Shown: positions 1 to 12,871 of the stretch, one piece after another | Layout: every line of letters begins with the position of its first letter | Position numbering within the stretch: position 1 is the stretch's first letter | Assembly (NCBI GenBank): GCA_022385755.1 | Contig: MU278383.1 | Location: 51,947 to 115,946, forward strand | DNA length: 64,000 nt | Reading direction: 5' to 3' | DNA from: Trametopsis cervina | Taxonomy: Eukaryota; Basidiomycota; Agaricomycetes; Polyporales; Irpicaceae | Translations under genes and position numbers: made by a program | Notes under the pieces: model-generated | Database searches by the model: none | What the model was told of the DNA's origin: nothing | What the model saw: only the letters and a program-made list of their open reading frames with translations

Positions 1-136
1 TTGTATTTCTTACTTACTAATATGATTTGGTCTTTACTGGGCTAGCGTGCGCACAGCTGGTTAGCTGTTTTCCTTGCATAAAGGATTACACCATTTGGTG
101 TCTTGAGTTCTAGAGTTATCCCTCTAGTCACGTGAC

Positions 137-2797
137 TTAGTCTCCGTGACACTTCCGTATCAGCTCTACCGGAACAGATGCCAGTGCTTTGGGCATATTT
201 TCCCGTAAGGTGTCAAAGGTATAGTCGCAGTGTTCCCGAAGATATCTCTTGACTGCACCCCAAAAGTACTCGATAAAGTTCATCTCGCAATGAAACTTCG
301 GGAGGAAGATGCAGATATGCCCTGTAGAGTTGAATAGTTTGATGAGAGAATCAGAATGCATGGCTAAGATTCGTACCAGCAGATTCAATTACTTCCTGAA
401 CGAGAGACTTCTGTTCGAGAAAGTCGGGCTGATGCTCGAGAATCTGTCTTGCACAACAGTCAACAGAGTCACTGGCACACTTATCTTTACACCTCATGCG
501 CAGATGGGAATGCCATAGACCACGCTCCTCGAGGATCTGCTGCATTCCTTTTGGCTGATCGGGATACTGGGGGTGATCGAGAGGGAAGTTCATCGGCTGT
601 GTAATCCTCTGACCATCTCGCATAAACCACCCATCTCGCATATGCGCTTGCTTGCCTCCTGATCGGAGATTCATACGTGAGACCCGTAAAGCATCCTCAG
701 CATAAGCGGAGTGTCCCTGCGAATTATCAACCAGAATTACTGCAATGGTATTTGGTTCATGTGCCGCTGTGAATGCAGGGAAGAACTTCTCCTTAAGCTG
801 TATAAACAACGAGATCAGTAAATAATCTTTCGTGTCAGAGATACCATACCTGGCTAACAAAACATTCCCCGTTCCAAAACCCATCATAATTCTTTCCGTA
901 CTCCAGCGTAACACTTGCGTCTTTCAACCATCCAACGGTTGAGCATATGAAGTCACTCTGATGAAGACCGCGCCCAGCACCCTTCTTCTTCAGTGGCATT
1001 TCACCATCAAGAACCCAACTTTGCTTAACTCCATCATGAGCCTGCGCCGTCATCTCATCGTGGGCTACCAGAACAAGACGGGGAAGCAACTGCCCCACTG
1101 GATCAACAGGAAGTTGTTGGGTTACGTCGTTGGTGGCATACTTGACAAGGCGAGGGCGAATCATTTCCATAGACGGTATGAAGCGCATCTGACGATCATG
1201 AACCACGTCCGGTCGCTCATGACCATCGAAATAAACCGCCTTCTTATGTTTCATATACGAAAATCCCTCTCGGAGCATGATCCGTCGCATAGTGGACAGT
1301 GATAACCCAAGCCGCTTTGGTTTCAGCTGTAATCGAGGTAAGACTTCTGTCTCGACAAAGTTCTTCAGCCCATGTGGCATTTCTTGCGATACAATCACCT
1401 TGGCATAGTCATCCGCCACGTTTGGGTCAAGCTCGTTGTTCAACAGCTTGTAGAGTTTGCCCGGATCCACTGACCACTTATGAGAACGCATATAGTTGCT
1501 CATAGCGGCACGAACAGTTGGATCACTGAAGATAGATGTAATTTTGGCATGCTGACCACGGTTCGACGTTGGTAGGGCGCGGTTCTTGATCCAAGCCTGT
1601 GTCCATTTCCGTGCCAGTCGAGAACCCCAATTCACCGCGAAGCCATTAGCCTCTGCAGCAATCCGAGAAGCAGCCATCATACGTCTCTCTCCGTGCACCA
1701 TCATATGTAAGCAGGACTGAATGGTACGTGTACGTCGTGCTTGTAGCCCGTTGTTCCCAGACTGGAAATGCTGACGATGTGATGCCAGCAACCGGTCCAC
1801 GTCTTTCAGTGCTTGTTGACGAACAGCTTGGATTGCCTCGGCAGCACGAGCCCGCGTTACCCGTGCTGGGATCTCAAGACGTCTTCGTTTCTTTGAAGCA
1901 GTGAAAGTAGGTTCAACAGATGGATCAGGGATAGGGTCCGGAGGGCGGGATGTCGCGGGAGTGTTTACGGAGTCCAGCCCAAGCTCGTCTTCATACCAAT
2001 CATCGGCAACATTCTCATCACTGCCGAAAAGATCCTCTCCATCCTCAGACATGTCGGACAGAAACTCGTCAAGTGGATCGGCTCCGCTCATGTTGTCTCG
2101 AGACTCAGGAGGCTTTGGACCTCCAGTTTCGGAAATCTCTGATGTTGCAGGTACACGAGGCTGCGCCAGTTCAGACTTGAAGAATGCACGAAAGGCAGAG
2201 GCTTGAGGGCTACGGAATCTTGGTGCATTAGGTATGTACCAATGCATGTCCATTTATAACGCACGTTGCTCTCGTTTTCGAGTCTTTTTCTTCTTTCTCG
2301 CGGGCTTTCTGCTTATGATAGCGATTCGTTCTCGCTGACAGCCCATTGTAACCTCCCAGGCGTGTCCTTTCAATCTTCTTCCATTGCTGGATCGTTTTTG
2401 GTTCGCTCATTAACAGCGAGAATGCTGAGGACTTCGCCTGCATCAAGTCTTCCCTCTTCTCGAGACTGTCATCCAGTTCATGTCCCTCCAATTCTTCCAC
2501 CTCCGGGTTCTCATCAAGGTCCAGTGGGCTGGAGTCGCCATCACAAGCATCCTGTAAGTCTTCATCATCCATCCACATGGCTATATCAGACTCCGTATCT
2601 GACCAGCTATTCACACCGCCATCCCAGGAGCACATACTCTCGGCATCGTCTGGTGTATCGGGCGGCTGTGCTGTGCATTCCGGCGATGTATCTGCACTGG
2701 CGACATGGGCCTGAAGTGCGAGCCGCAACCGTGCACGACCCTCTCGTGCACGAGCAGCTGCTTCGTGTTTACTCCTGCGGTTCCGAGGCCCTGTCAT
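137..2797 (-). mobile_element. DDE transposase gene, four exons
   Basis: This encodes a DDE-type transposase, which would cut and move its own element in the nucleus. Exons are 2797-2265, 2209-850, 797-377 and 321-137, with GT-AG introns of 55, 52 and 55 nt that all join in frame. Acidic catalytic candidates lie in three blocks: HDEMTAQAHDG in exon 2, LVDNSQGHSAY in exon 3 and MNFIEYFWGAVKRYL in exon 4. The last resembles the terminal Asp/Glu block of IS630-Tc1-mariner enzymes, but assignment to that superfamily is inference. The N-terminal part is acidic and probably disordered. I see no frameshift or internal stop. The chain ends soon after the third catalytic block, so a further exon or 3' truncation near the window edge is possible. 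I did not identify terminal inverted repeats. Confidence 0.82.
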
Positions 2798-3060
2798 GGA
2801 TATGGAGGATAGTTTTATTGAGTGTATCTACTGTAACTATGCTAAAGCCTCCCGATCTCAAGCTCAATTTTCGTTACGCGCTACTACGTCCCGCCGTTGC
2901 GCTCCCGTTGCCTGCCAGACTGCGGAAATTGAGATTGCCTGGTCGATTTTGCCGCGCACGTGACTTGTTCAAGAGTGGTGGCGTCTAAGTAAGATGCACC
3001 ATAGTTTAGACAACGAACCGAGCGGCTTTTACACCTCATCGTTACTTCGCTCGTCTAACA

Positions 3061-4306
3061 ATGATACGCTTCTGCTCTGCTTCTTCTCATACCGTCATGT
3101 CGAGACTCAAGTATGCCATATTATACTCATATTTTCTTGCTACAAGTGTATTTGTCACTTTTGTCTCAGCACAGAGAATTCTTCTCACAAACGATGATGG
3201 TTGGGCCGTAGCACAAATTCGTGCTGAGTTCGAAGCGTTGACGGAGGCTGGCTACGAGGTATGTCGTTTGGTGTGATAAACTTGTATCTGTGTAAGTTGA
3301 CTTGTGCCGATTTTCAGGTTATCTTGTGCAGTCCTGCACAGAATTGGTCTGGAAGTGGATCGACATCCGTGCCAGCAGTACCGACATGGCGCCCATGCGA
3401 GTTCGACTCCTGCCCAGCGTTCTCGCCTGCATACGGATATAATAGAAGTGACAGTACGTGGCCGATTAGTTCTGACCATAGTATAGACGTCCAATTGATA
3501 GAACAGCACGACTGAACTATGTCAATGCGGCGCCGTGAGTAGTCGTTTGGGTGGCCAGTGTTCTTACGGGCTAATTTCTGGGTGTTGCAATACTGCAGAT
3601 CCGACGCTTGTCATTATGGTGGCACCACACTCGCCATAGAGACTTGGGACACGCCGCCTAACTTGGTGGTCAGCGGACCCAATGTTGGAAACAACCTCCA
3701 ATATGCCGTATTTACCTCTGGCACTATGTAAGGTCTCGGTCCCATCCTCGTACTGCACGTCTGATCAGACATCTTTCATACAGAGGAGCGGCTTCACGAG
3801 CTGTCGCAGATAATATCCCCGCTGTCGCCTTCTCCGGCTCCTCAGCCAGTACAAGCCAGGAGCCATGGACGCTCCTTGCGTCAACACCCGTCAGCCCGAG
3901 CATTTTGGCCGCACGCATGTATGCATCCCTCACGACATTTTTCCTCCGTGCTCTCTCCTCCCAGTGGCCAACCGATCCGCTACTCTTACCAAAGGGTGTC
4001 TTACTGAACGTGAACTTTCCGACTGTGACGCCGACTTGTGTTGCAGCACCCGACACGGTCAAATGGATCTTCACACGCGCTTTGCCTGCAGTCGTTATTC
4101 TCGGTGTCTCTCCCAGGGATGTCGAAATCTGCGACAACGCTGGACGTCTGCCCACAGAGGCGAGTGTTATGGGGATTAGTGGGGGCTGCTACGCAACCGT
4201 GAGCGTGCTAGACGGATTGACAAAGACGGACGCGAGCAGCGATATACAAGCAAACGTGTTGAGAAGATTGGGCGGGCTTGGGTTCAAATGTCTTCCAACG
4301 AGCTGA
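3061..4306 (+). CDS. Secreted SurE-like protein A
   Basis: SurE-family proteins are metal-dependent acid phosphatases/nucleotidases. Here an N-terminal hydrophobic segment suggests secretion. Exons are 3061-3258, 3318-3453, 3507-3534, 3599-3727 and 3784-4306. The second ATG at 3097 gives a cleaner signal peptide ending near VSA, so it may be the true start. SurE hallmarks are LLTNDDGWAVAQIRAE near the mature N-terminus, SPAQNWSGSGS, and SGPNVGNN. Compared with paralogs B and C it lacks the FGIQTL block after RLNYVN and has an unrelated stretch (SDACHYGGTTLAIETW), so it is the most diverged copy. The metal-binding NDD and the Ser and Asn positions are kept. The substrate cannot be told from sequence. 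Confidence 0.83.
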
Positions 4307-4900
4307 CCTAAATCTGTTATACTACAAAGGAGCTCGTAGCAATGATATACGCTTCGGAACAAGAGTCCGCAAGGGGTCTCTATACTTCACTCTCAGAATG
4401 AATGCACACAAGAAAGCCTGTTCATGCCCCTGTAAATGACGTTCTAAGCTGCTCAGTTTCTGCCGAAAGACGGCAGGATGACTGTCATAGATCGACTTAA
4501 GCAGTACATATCGCAGGCGAAGTACATCACGCCGCATTTTTTCCCTCACTCAGCATTGTACAATAGACAGATTATAAATATTCAGCAAACACCGGAACAT
4601 CCTACTGGACAGACAAACCACTACTACTCTCCATCTCGGAACATCGCTGGTGCATGTCAAGTACCTATCGCCCGTCCCGTTTTCTACTATTACACGTGGG
4701 TAGTAATACTAACAAACAGTATAGCCGGACAGTCGAGGGGAGGAAGGCAAGATCGTTCAGAGGCTGGATGGACGTAGGATACACATACGGACACAGGAAT
4801 AGGGCAGAGGAGGAATGAGGTAATGTATCTTTATCGTTATCGGTTCGGACTCCAAGGAGATGGGCCAAAGGGTATATGATGAAGCTACGCACAACTGTGT
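4307..4900. other. Intergenic between SurE-like A and HMG-box gene
   Basis: These are the 3' flanks of two convergent genes. I see no conserved ORF, tRNA or repeat. Confidence 0.6.
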
Positions 4901-5862
4901 TTACTCGTCGTCATCCTCATCGCCACCACTTCCGCTGTCAACTTTCTTGGTCTAATTCACAGAGTCAGTGTGGGCGAATGCAGCCTTCAGTATGACCGAC
5001 ATACATCGTAGTCCTTCTTCTCCTGTTCGGCCCTTTCTTTATCCCGTGCAGCTTGCTCAACGTAAGGCTGGTTGGCCATTTATCAGGGAGGAGACTGAGA
5101 GCATTGGAACAAGCACGAACCTTCTTCTCCTCCTCGCTCAACTCCTTCCATCTGGCACCAAGCAGTTTGCCGATCTCGCCGAAACCAGCGTCGGGGTTCT
5201 CAGCCTTGACACGCTCCCGCCAGTCCTGGCTGAAGAACATGTATGCGGACAGCGCACGCTTGGGTGCCTTAGGGTCCTTCTTGCCCTTGCCGCGGGCAGG
5301 CTTCTCAGCTTTCTCGGCTTTACGAGCCTGTGGATGGAACATAGTGCATTAGTACAAGTCAAGGTCACATCAACACAACAGAGAAAACACGAGGACAACA
5401 AAGCTAGAAATGTGTTGCACGGTGCGAATAACAGTCGCCTCAACGCCTTCAACATTGAAAAGACGGCAGTCGCGCCCATTAAACGCATACAGCCATACCG
5501 CTAGTGCGCATATAGCCGTCACTCGATGGAGAATAGCGGCAGTTTTGACGCCAGGACCTCCTGAGTAACGTGCTAAGCAGCGACGACGCTGTGCAGGACG
5601 TGCCGTACACCATGCCAGTCGTGCAGTGTCACGACGAGTCAAGGAAAAACTGCGTGCGCACTCCCCCGTCATTTATCGGGATACGCCGGCCAGTAAGCCC
5701 CACCATGGGTACGCATCGATAGCCAGCATGTCCAAAGTCCAACATTGACCCTGGCCGGATGTCGTGCATCTCCAACCGACACAAAAACCCGACTGAAGAA
5801 CAAGAACCAGTTTTCTAGCCGCATACACTCACCCGGGTGGTCTTGGAGGGTTCCCTCGGCAT
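4901..5862 (-). CDS. NHP6: NHP6-type HMG-box chromatin protein
   Basis: This is a small nuclear DNA-bending protein of the NHP6/HMGB type, which assists nucleosome remodelling and transcription. Exons are 5862-5833 (exactly 10 codons, [10 protein letters not shown]), 5327-5121, 5067-5005 and 4951-4901, giving 116 residues. One HMG box occupies roughly residues 25-95: a basic lead-in ([17 protein letters not shown]), then [17 protein letters not shown], then [17 protein letters not shown]. The tail is acidic (GGDEDDDE). The single box and length near 100 residues match fungal NHP6. The first intron is 505 nt, about ten times the local norm; the others are ordinary. I chose the start because it is the only upstream ATG that joins in frame through a GT-AG intron. 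Confidence 0.9.
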
Positions 5863-8106
5863 CTACAACGACAAAAACACGAACCAGAGGTCAGCACACG
5901 GTTCTGAACGTTGAATAAGGCATATAAGAAGAAGGGAAACGCGAGTGAACGCGTCCGACACGTCCCGCCACCAGACGCGTCTCGGCGCGTAACGCGCTTG
6001 GGTCGCGCTCACTGTGTGTCGGTGGTCGCTGTGCAGCGCGACGGCGGGGACTCCTGACGACGATCAGATAAGGACTACGCACCTCTGAACAATGTTGTTG
6101 GAGTAAAAATGAAGAGCGGGTGGGAGGACGAAAGTAGTCGAAGGAATAAAAATATTGGTGGGCGAGTGTGCTGGGAGACGGATTAGTGCTGGCGTACACT
6201 TTTAGAGGCTCAGTGCTCTGAGTGAGGGTGGGCTCTGCCTCTCCCCCAGTGGGCGCGGCTTTTGCACTTTGGCGGGTGGGAAAGTAACTTGCCGCATTGA
6301 GCGTAAAATGCCCACAATCACGTGAGCTTTTTGTTTCCGATCGACAACTGTGGCACAGCCGCGGGCTTTGTATGCTTGCCCTACACCGCGTCTTGGTCAC
6401 CCGTTAGCGAGCTAAGGCTCCGTGACGACGGCTCTACTTGTACACTCATGAATTGCTGCCTCTCTTATCCGCGAAAAAGTCGGCACGTACCTGGGAAAGC
6501 CCTGCATACTTACGGTAATATCGCCACTCTTACCTATCTTATAATTTGTGAACGAGATACGACGAGCCGCAGGTCGATGACAGATATCGCCGCCAGAAGC
6601 ACGTCGACATGCTGCAGAATCCGGTTCACGTGCCATTGTCGCAATTCTGTATCGAACAAACAACCCAAGCTCGCCAGCGACGATGCCGTCGGATGCACTC
6701 CGTGGATGCTGTTCATCATGGGCAGGATGCGCGTTGTGTGCGGGCGGTAGGTGAATGCAAAGAACTTGTTTCCAAACAGCGCTGCGGATAGGTTCGACCA
6801 GCGCGCGCCAACAAGAGCGGTATATCGCGCAGACCGAAGAGTCCGGTCGAACATGCAGCAGACACGTTGAATATGCCATGAGCTCTATGGCCAAACTGGG
6901 GGTATGGTGCGTCTGACGGTCTACAACACTGTTATAACGAATGCAACCACAGGCTAACAGATAGTTCCGCCTCGCAGATAACAACTACGGAGAGCGACAA
7001 CACGCGACGTAATCGCCGTAACACACTCGTAACACGCGCTAGGTCCAGTGGCGGCGCTGGTCATCGACTCTATGTGCTAGACTGCAACTGTTAAGAAGCT
7101 CGAAGCATATGCCCAGGCCAACGCGGTGTAACAGAAAGGTACTTGACACACCTGAGCAGAGTTAGAGATTGCTAATTAAAAAAAGGCGATTTCTGATCGA
7201 CCCGTTGGGACAGGGAGCGAGTTCCTCGCTTGACGCAGTATTATGACGATATTATTGCAGTTCTTCTCTGCAATGAAGGCGCATAAGCGCCTGCCATGGT
7301 CGATGCATGACAGCTATGTTTGGCTACTTGCAGGGCGAATGATGTTTTGTATACATTCCCTAAGGCTTGAGATGTGTGTCCAGGATCGGATGTTCATTGG
7401 CAGCCCGAGGGTCCGAAATGCGCACGATTCTTAGGACATAGAAAGAACAACATCTGCCGTATACGAAGGCTTCGCCGCGATGTCTTCATGTTATGCGCAT
7501 CGATGCAGAGAACATATCAAGTGGCGGTTCAGTTCCGAACTGGATGTCTCCAGTTGGTTCGCAGGCTTACTCATGTTGCAAGCTCCTGATCAACAAGATT
7601 TGGATATTGCACAAAAGATTCAAAACTTGAGCTGTCGACCCGGTGGGGATTTATCAGTTTTTGTGTGTGGATAGAATGGAGAGTTGTTGGCGCACCGAAG
7701 AAGATGGTCATGTGGGATGCTGTCGTACTGCGGACTCCCAAGTCAGCTTCTGTGGCATCCTGACAACGGTTATAGCGTTAGCAAACTAAGCTATTATATC
7801 TCCAAACGTATCAATATCCACACGAATATACACCAAAGTGGTGATGAGTGTCAGGAGAGTACAGTACTGATGCCATGCAGAGTGTCGTCATACGCGTCTA
7901 TCACAGCTTGAGCGGGAGTCCTGCCATCAAGTCCCTCTTGTTCACTACACCCATCATCTCGCACAGCCATCGCACAGAGCCAAGCAGTCCTTTTCCAGCA
8001 CAGAGCACAGAGCGTTGTGACTATATCACGGACAGGATCAGTCAAGACCTAATACCAACCGCCACCTTATCATACACCAACTTAAACCCTCCAAGCACCA
8101 CCACTA
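5863..8106. other. Intergenic, 2.2 kb between divergent genes
   Basis: This holds the upstream regions of the HMG-box gene (-) and the oxysterol-binding gene (+). Open frames here (for example 6412-6984 on the minus strand) encode nothing I recognise and lack supporting splice structure. I see no tRNA or repeat. Confidence 0.5.
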
Positions 8107-10243
8107 ATGTCTGAAGAAGTTGGCGAGGTTTGTACCAAGTCGAACTCGTGAATTACTTGGATCCGTTCTGATGAAATCCATTCCCAATTCCTTTCAATGA
8201 CATCCTCTTTCCACCATCATGGCAACAATCGCCCTTGCATGACGTTCAATATCCTCGACATCGCAACTTAATACGCGCGGGCGAGAACAGGCTGTCCCTG
8301 CTTCCCAGAAGAGCAGCTGGACGAGTTTCATTAAAGAGTATGTTTTCTTGCTGGTCTCTCCAGCTATCCTTCATCTACGTGGCTGTGTGGAACATGGCCT
8401 CGGCTACCACCGAAGCCTTCCTTGTCTTCCCTTTCGCTTCTCTTTTGTAATGTCCTTGAGCTGCGCTAACGTGTTGTGCCTTTCTTTTCGTGTCTCCTCC
8501 CAATAACCTGAAACTGGTCCAACTACCGCCGTCTGATAGCATCGCGTCTTTCTCCGGAGATCTTTCTTCTCTCACCGCGCCGCCGTTCATTCTATCGCCC
8601 ATTTCTCTCACCGAATTTCCTGGTCCGTATATCCGACCGCTTATGCCCCGCGTGCGTTAATCGTTGACAACTGAGCACAGCATACTGGTGTGAGCGCCCA
8701 GAGCTCTTTGCCGCCATTGCGGATGCGACCACAGACGAGGACCGAAGTGTCGCGGTTCTGAAGTGGTTCATTGTGAGTTCATTCTTCCTAAAGTTGAATC
8801 ACTGGCTCTTCTCTCTGGACGCAAAGACTCGACCCTTGATCGGCGTGCGGGTGTATCTGGACACTTGATAAGTTTGCTTATTGAGCTTCATTGTCACTCT
8901 GCAATCATGGCGTCCTTTTGCCTTTTGAGTCGCCTATTAGTTCTGTGGCCAGATTGTCTGATAATGGTGCCTCACTATGAACACACAGAGCACGCTCAAG
9001 GGTCAATATACCTCTAGAAATGAGAAATTAGGCTCAGAGAAGAAGTGCGTATTCCCTCATTACTCCTTGCATACCAGTAAAATAACTACTCTTTACTCTT
9101 CAACAGGCCGCTCAATCCAGTGCTCGGAGAGTAAGCGACATCCTTATGTTCTGAACATGGCCGTGAACGTCTTACTCGAAATAATTCAGGCTCTTCTATG
9201 GATACTGGCCTGCAACTGAAACGCGCACACGCACAAACCTTGTCGTAGAGCAGGTATCTCACCACCCGCCAATCACGGCTTATTACATTAAGAACGCCGA
9301 GAAGGGCCTTGTCCTGCAAGGACATAACGCACAGAAGACCAGCTTCAGCGGTACGTCGAATATCCATATTCTATGCTATGTCTACTTACAAATAGACAGC
9401 CGGATCTATCATCGTCAAGCAGATAGGTCATGCAGTCCTCACCGTTAACTTACCTTCTGGCGGACACGAAGAATTTTTGATCACCCTTCCGAAGCTGCGA
9501 ATCGATGGGCTGTGGTATGGTAGCCCGTACATCGAACTCACGGATACAAGCTACATCCAGAGTAGCACCGGATGGTTGAGTACCGTGCGTTCTCGCCTGG
9601 CAATAGATGGGCGAGTAACATGGCTGATGCTGTTTGCCTCAGATTGAATATAAGGGTAAAGGCTACTTCTCCGGTAAATCGCACACCTTCAAAGCTGTGC
9701 TCTCGCAACCCGGATCCAACAATGCACATCGGACATTTGAGGGCTTATGGCACATTACCAGCAAGGAGACAACTCCCGGTCGGCATGGTATGTCTGGCTT
9801 TTGGCCGTTACCACACCACGCAGAAACTAATAGTCGTAATGCGTCAGGATTGGACCCGTTCACTGATGTACAAAGCCCGAAGGAGGAGGTCACAGTCGCG
9901 CCAGTCGAAGAGCAGAATGATTGGGAGAGCAGGAAGCTGTGGAAGTTGGTCGCGAAGGGCATACGGGAATCTGACTTCGAACTTGCCAGTCGCGAGAAGA
10001 GCAAGATTGAGGTAAATTCCGTCGTCTTTACACTTCGAGGTACCCCCCTCTTACCATCGCTGCTCCTAGAACGAACAGAGACAACGCCGACGCGACGAAG
10101 CCGCCGCAGGGACGAAGTGGGAGCTTAAACACTTCAAGCACGTCGATTCCGATCCAACGTACGAGCGCCTCGGACGGTTGTTCAAGGCTGCTCCGCCAAC
10201 AGAAGATACATATGTCTTCTTGGAGAACGGCCCACACGAATGA
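8107..10243 (+). CDS. Oxysterol-binding protein (Kes1/Osh4-like)
   Basis: This is a cytosolic lipid-transfer protein of the OSBP-related family, which exchanges sterol and phosphatidylinositol 4-phosphate between membranes. Eleven exons join in frame: 8107-8127, 8291-8337, 8540-8622, 8681-8772, 8989-9044, 9107-9130, 9190-9350, 9400-9584, 9643-9787, 9848-10011 and 10070-10243. The family signature EQVSHHPP is present in exon 7, followed by ITAYYIKN and LVLQGHNAQKTSF. The ligand-lid region (SFSGDLSSLTAPPFILSP) and the core YTSRNEKLGSEKKPLNPVLGE are also clear. The C-terminus has the typical basic segment NEQRQRRRDEAAAGTKWEL and ends ENGPHE. The chain is about 380 residues and has no PH domain, which fits the short Kes1/Osh4 group. 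The 7-codon first exon rests only on splice logic. Confidence 0.92.
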
Positions 10244-10703
10244 GCTTGGGGAGTACTGTACTGTAGCATCGTCGGCGATTGCCCGGCAAAGGTTTTGGAC
10301 AATTGTTCTGTCTCTTCGAATTAAGAGTGCCGTAAATATCTTGGTCATACGTCGTGCGTCGTAGCGAGTATTAGCGTCCTCTCCGTATAATCGCGTGTAG
10401 AATTGTCTGGCTGCGACAGCTGTGCAGACTCACGGATTAGACGTCTTTTGTAAGCCCACGACGCTGTGTTGTTTGGGGGCAGCGGCTGTGTTGAGCAAGC
10501 TCATAATGCCAGTGACCCGTTGTGAATGAGTATCGTGTTTGGGAAGGGCTGGTTGGCTGGTGGGATCAAAGGATTAAGCATAATAGAGGAGAAATGAATG
10601 TATCTAATCTGTTGTGCATGAGAACCGAAGGAACAAGCACGGATTTACGGGGGTGCGACCAAGGATCAAAAAACCCACCACCACCACATGCGATGCTCTC
10701 AAT
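10244..10703. other. Intergenic
   Basis: This lies between the oxysterol-binding gene and tRNA-Ser. I see no coding potential. The A-tract and (CCA)n stretch at about 10667-10687 lie just 3' of the minus-strand tRNA; read on the minus strand a run of T there could act as the RNA polymerase III terminator. Confidence 0.5.
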
Positions 10704-10796
10704 CGACACCAGCAGGATTTGAACCTGCGCCCTCAAAGAGGAGTTGATATTCAAACGAATTCGAATCAACCGCCGTAACCACTTGGCTATAGTGCC
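10704..10796 (-). tRNA. tRNA-Ser(CGA), copy 1, with 11-nt intron
   Basis: The 93-nt gene folds as a type II tRNA. The acceptor pairs GGCACTA with TGGTGTC and the discriminator is G, as expected for Ser. The anticodon stem is GTTGA/TCAAC, anticodon CGA, with an 11-nt intron after position 37. The variable arm CCTC-TTT-GAGG and T arm GCAGG-TTCAAAT-CCTGC are clear. It differs from the copy at 20663-20755 by a single base, inside the intron. Confidence 0.95.
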
Positions 10797-11073
10797 TTAA
10801 TACAGACTTACTACAACTATTAGCTAATACGCACATACTCCGCTTCCAGTTTTTCAGAGGCTTCTGTAATGTTACTAACACTCATCAGACCTAAGGCTTT
10901 CATGCCTACAGTATTTAATCATCCATCGAAAGTAAATTGCCTTCCAATGCACCCCGTGTGCGATTTTGTACCTCCGTCCCCCAATTCACTCTGACGTACT
11001 ATCCACTCGCCGGTCGAAGAACTCAAGGGTCGATCTCGCTCGTGAATATCCTGCAGGTCATCCCTGAATCAAA

Positions 11074-12289
11074 TTAGGTTTGCAAGCAAGACAAGATGGT
11101 TGAAATTCTGTTTAGTACGGCTCCTTGTTCAGACGCTCCTACACCGAACTTGCTGGTGGCGCTGATGACGCTCACAGATGCATGACAACCAGAACGGCCG
11201 ACAACTGTGCTCTCCGTCGGAAGGTGGGTCGTCCCGCAAGTCTCTACGTCTGTTTCCAGATGGAGTGGATCAGGGAGCGATCTTGAGAAAACCCAGTCAA
11301 AGTCTTCAACGCGAGTGCAATTATCAGTGGTAGGTGAAAAGTTCACGTTGACCACTGTTTTAGCCGGGACAATGGGTCGTGCTGATGAGGCGAGGATGGT
11401 GTTGAGGAACTTCACGGTCAGCTGGGAGTAGAGTAAAGCTGCCGTGACGGAGGGAGAGTTGGGGCTACTTTCGAGTGCAGTGAACGACTCTTGTGCAGTG
11501 GACTGCCCGGAGAAGGCAATTGCTGAGATACCTTCTTTAGCCGCCTCACTTGCCGCACCACTACGACGGAATGGTAAGTGCTAGTACTCGCTCTGCAGCA
11601 GGACGATTATCTGCACTCACACTGTACCAGAAAAGAATACTTGCACGCCGAGATTGCCTGTAAGTCGCGATCAGAATTAATAGATTTTGCAGTCTAGTAT
11701 ACGTACTGCCGACGTTTGGTCCGGTAACAACCAGGTCCGGCGGAGAGTTAAAGAACTGTGGGGCCAGAGTCTGGATGCCAAATCGCGCAGCATCGACCCT
11801 GAGGACCGGACGAGAATTTAACTGTAGCACTGAGCATGGTTGCATTTAATACTTACGGGAATGCGTTCACATAATTCAATCGTGCTAATGACACACGGTT
11901 AGGGCTCAGTAAAAGAATGCTAGCAATTTCGTGGTCAAGCAGAAACTCACTATCACTGGCGTTGAAACCTGTAGGAGGCGATCCTGCAGTACAGCTATCG
12001 AACTCGCAGGGCTCATCAAGAGTCGTTGGGGTTGTCGATGAAGAGCCGGAGCCAGACTTCCCCTGAGCAGGAGATGACAGAATGACCTATGAAGGGAAAG
12101 CTGTCAGCAGACGATGGATACTATTCTGCCGCAAATACGCACATCAAACCCTGCAGCCTTCAGAGTGTCGCGTTCAGCACGGATTTGTGCAACTGCCCAG
12201 CCATCGTCGTTAGACAAGACGATCTTTGTCTGGCCATACACTGGAATGAGAAGCGCAGCGAAAGTTACGATGAAGGGAAGTGAAATCAT
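11074..12289 (-). CDS. Secreted SurE-like protein B
   Basis: This is a SurE-family acid phosphatase/nucleotidase-like protein with a short signal peptide (MISLPFIVTFAALLIPVYG). The first exon runs from 12289 and ends AAGFD; the rest reads through at least five short introns to a stop at 11074-11076. Hallmarks are VLSNDDGWAVAQIRAE, SSPAQGKSGSGSS, RLNYVNAFP, VDAARFGIQTLAPQFF, VTGPNVGS and the downstream GAASEAAKEGISAIAFSG. A TATA-like TATAAAT at about 12342-12348 lies 55 bp upstream of the ATG, implying a short 5' leader. It is much closer to paralog C than to A across the FGIQTL and GPNVGS blocks. It sits between tRNA-Ser copy 1 and the LeuRS gene, all on the minus strand. Confidence 0.85.
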
Positions 12290-12871
12290 GTCTGATGTCT
12301 GGGCCAGCCAGCTGGGGATACCAGCATGGTACCAGTGCGTATTTATATGCAGGAACTACCGAGCACACGTTCGTGTCTCAGCGCGTGGATACAACATAGC
12401 GTGATGGCGTGTGGTACAAAACCTGATGAGAACAGCGAGAAGAGCTGTGTCAGAGTGTGAATACATTTCGGGCTTTGTACTATGATGCTCACCTATGAGT
12501 AAGTCGGAGTGCCGCGTGTGAGCCACGGTACTACTTCACCAAAGAGACACGCGGTGTAGTTGTCAACCGGAAGATGGATGCATACTGACGCCTAGCGTTG
12601 CACGCTATAAGCCACCGTGCCTTGTTACGCAAATCCGTTTGCACAAGTAATGTGGTGATCCGTATGATTTGTGCGGTATCGTGATGCGCGCGGCCTCAGC
12701 CATCATTCGCGTTTCAGAGAGAGAGATGCCAAACGGATCGTCAAGGGGCAGCTGTAGCGCTCCGGCAGTTCAAGCAGTCCCATCTGATGGATTTACTAGC
12801 ACGTACTTATACTTCGTAGGATGAAAGTAGGTTGATAATACGTAGCGGGATTTTACGACAACCTTGGAGAT
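12290..12871. other. Intergenic between SurE-like B and LeuRS
   Basis: This holds the SurE-like B promoter (TATA-like box near 12345) and the LeuRS 3' flank. Nothing else is recognised. Confidence 0.6.

Noticed and set aside
6412..6984. 190-residue minus-strand frame upstream of the HMG-box gene
   Set aside because: No recognisable domain, no splice support and a biased, shadow-like composition.
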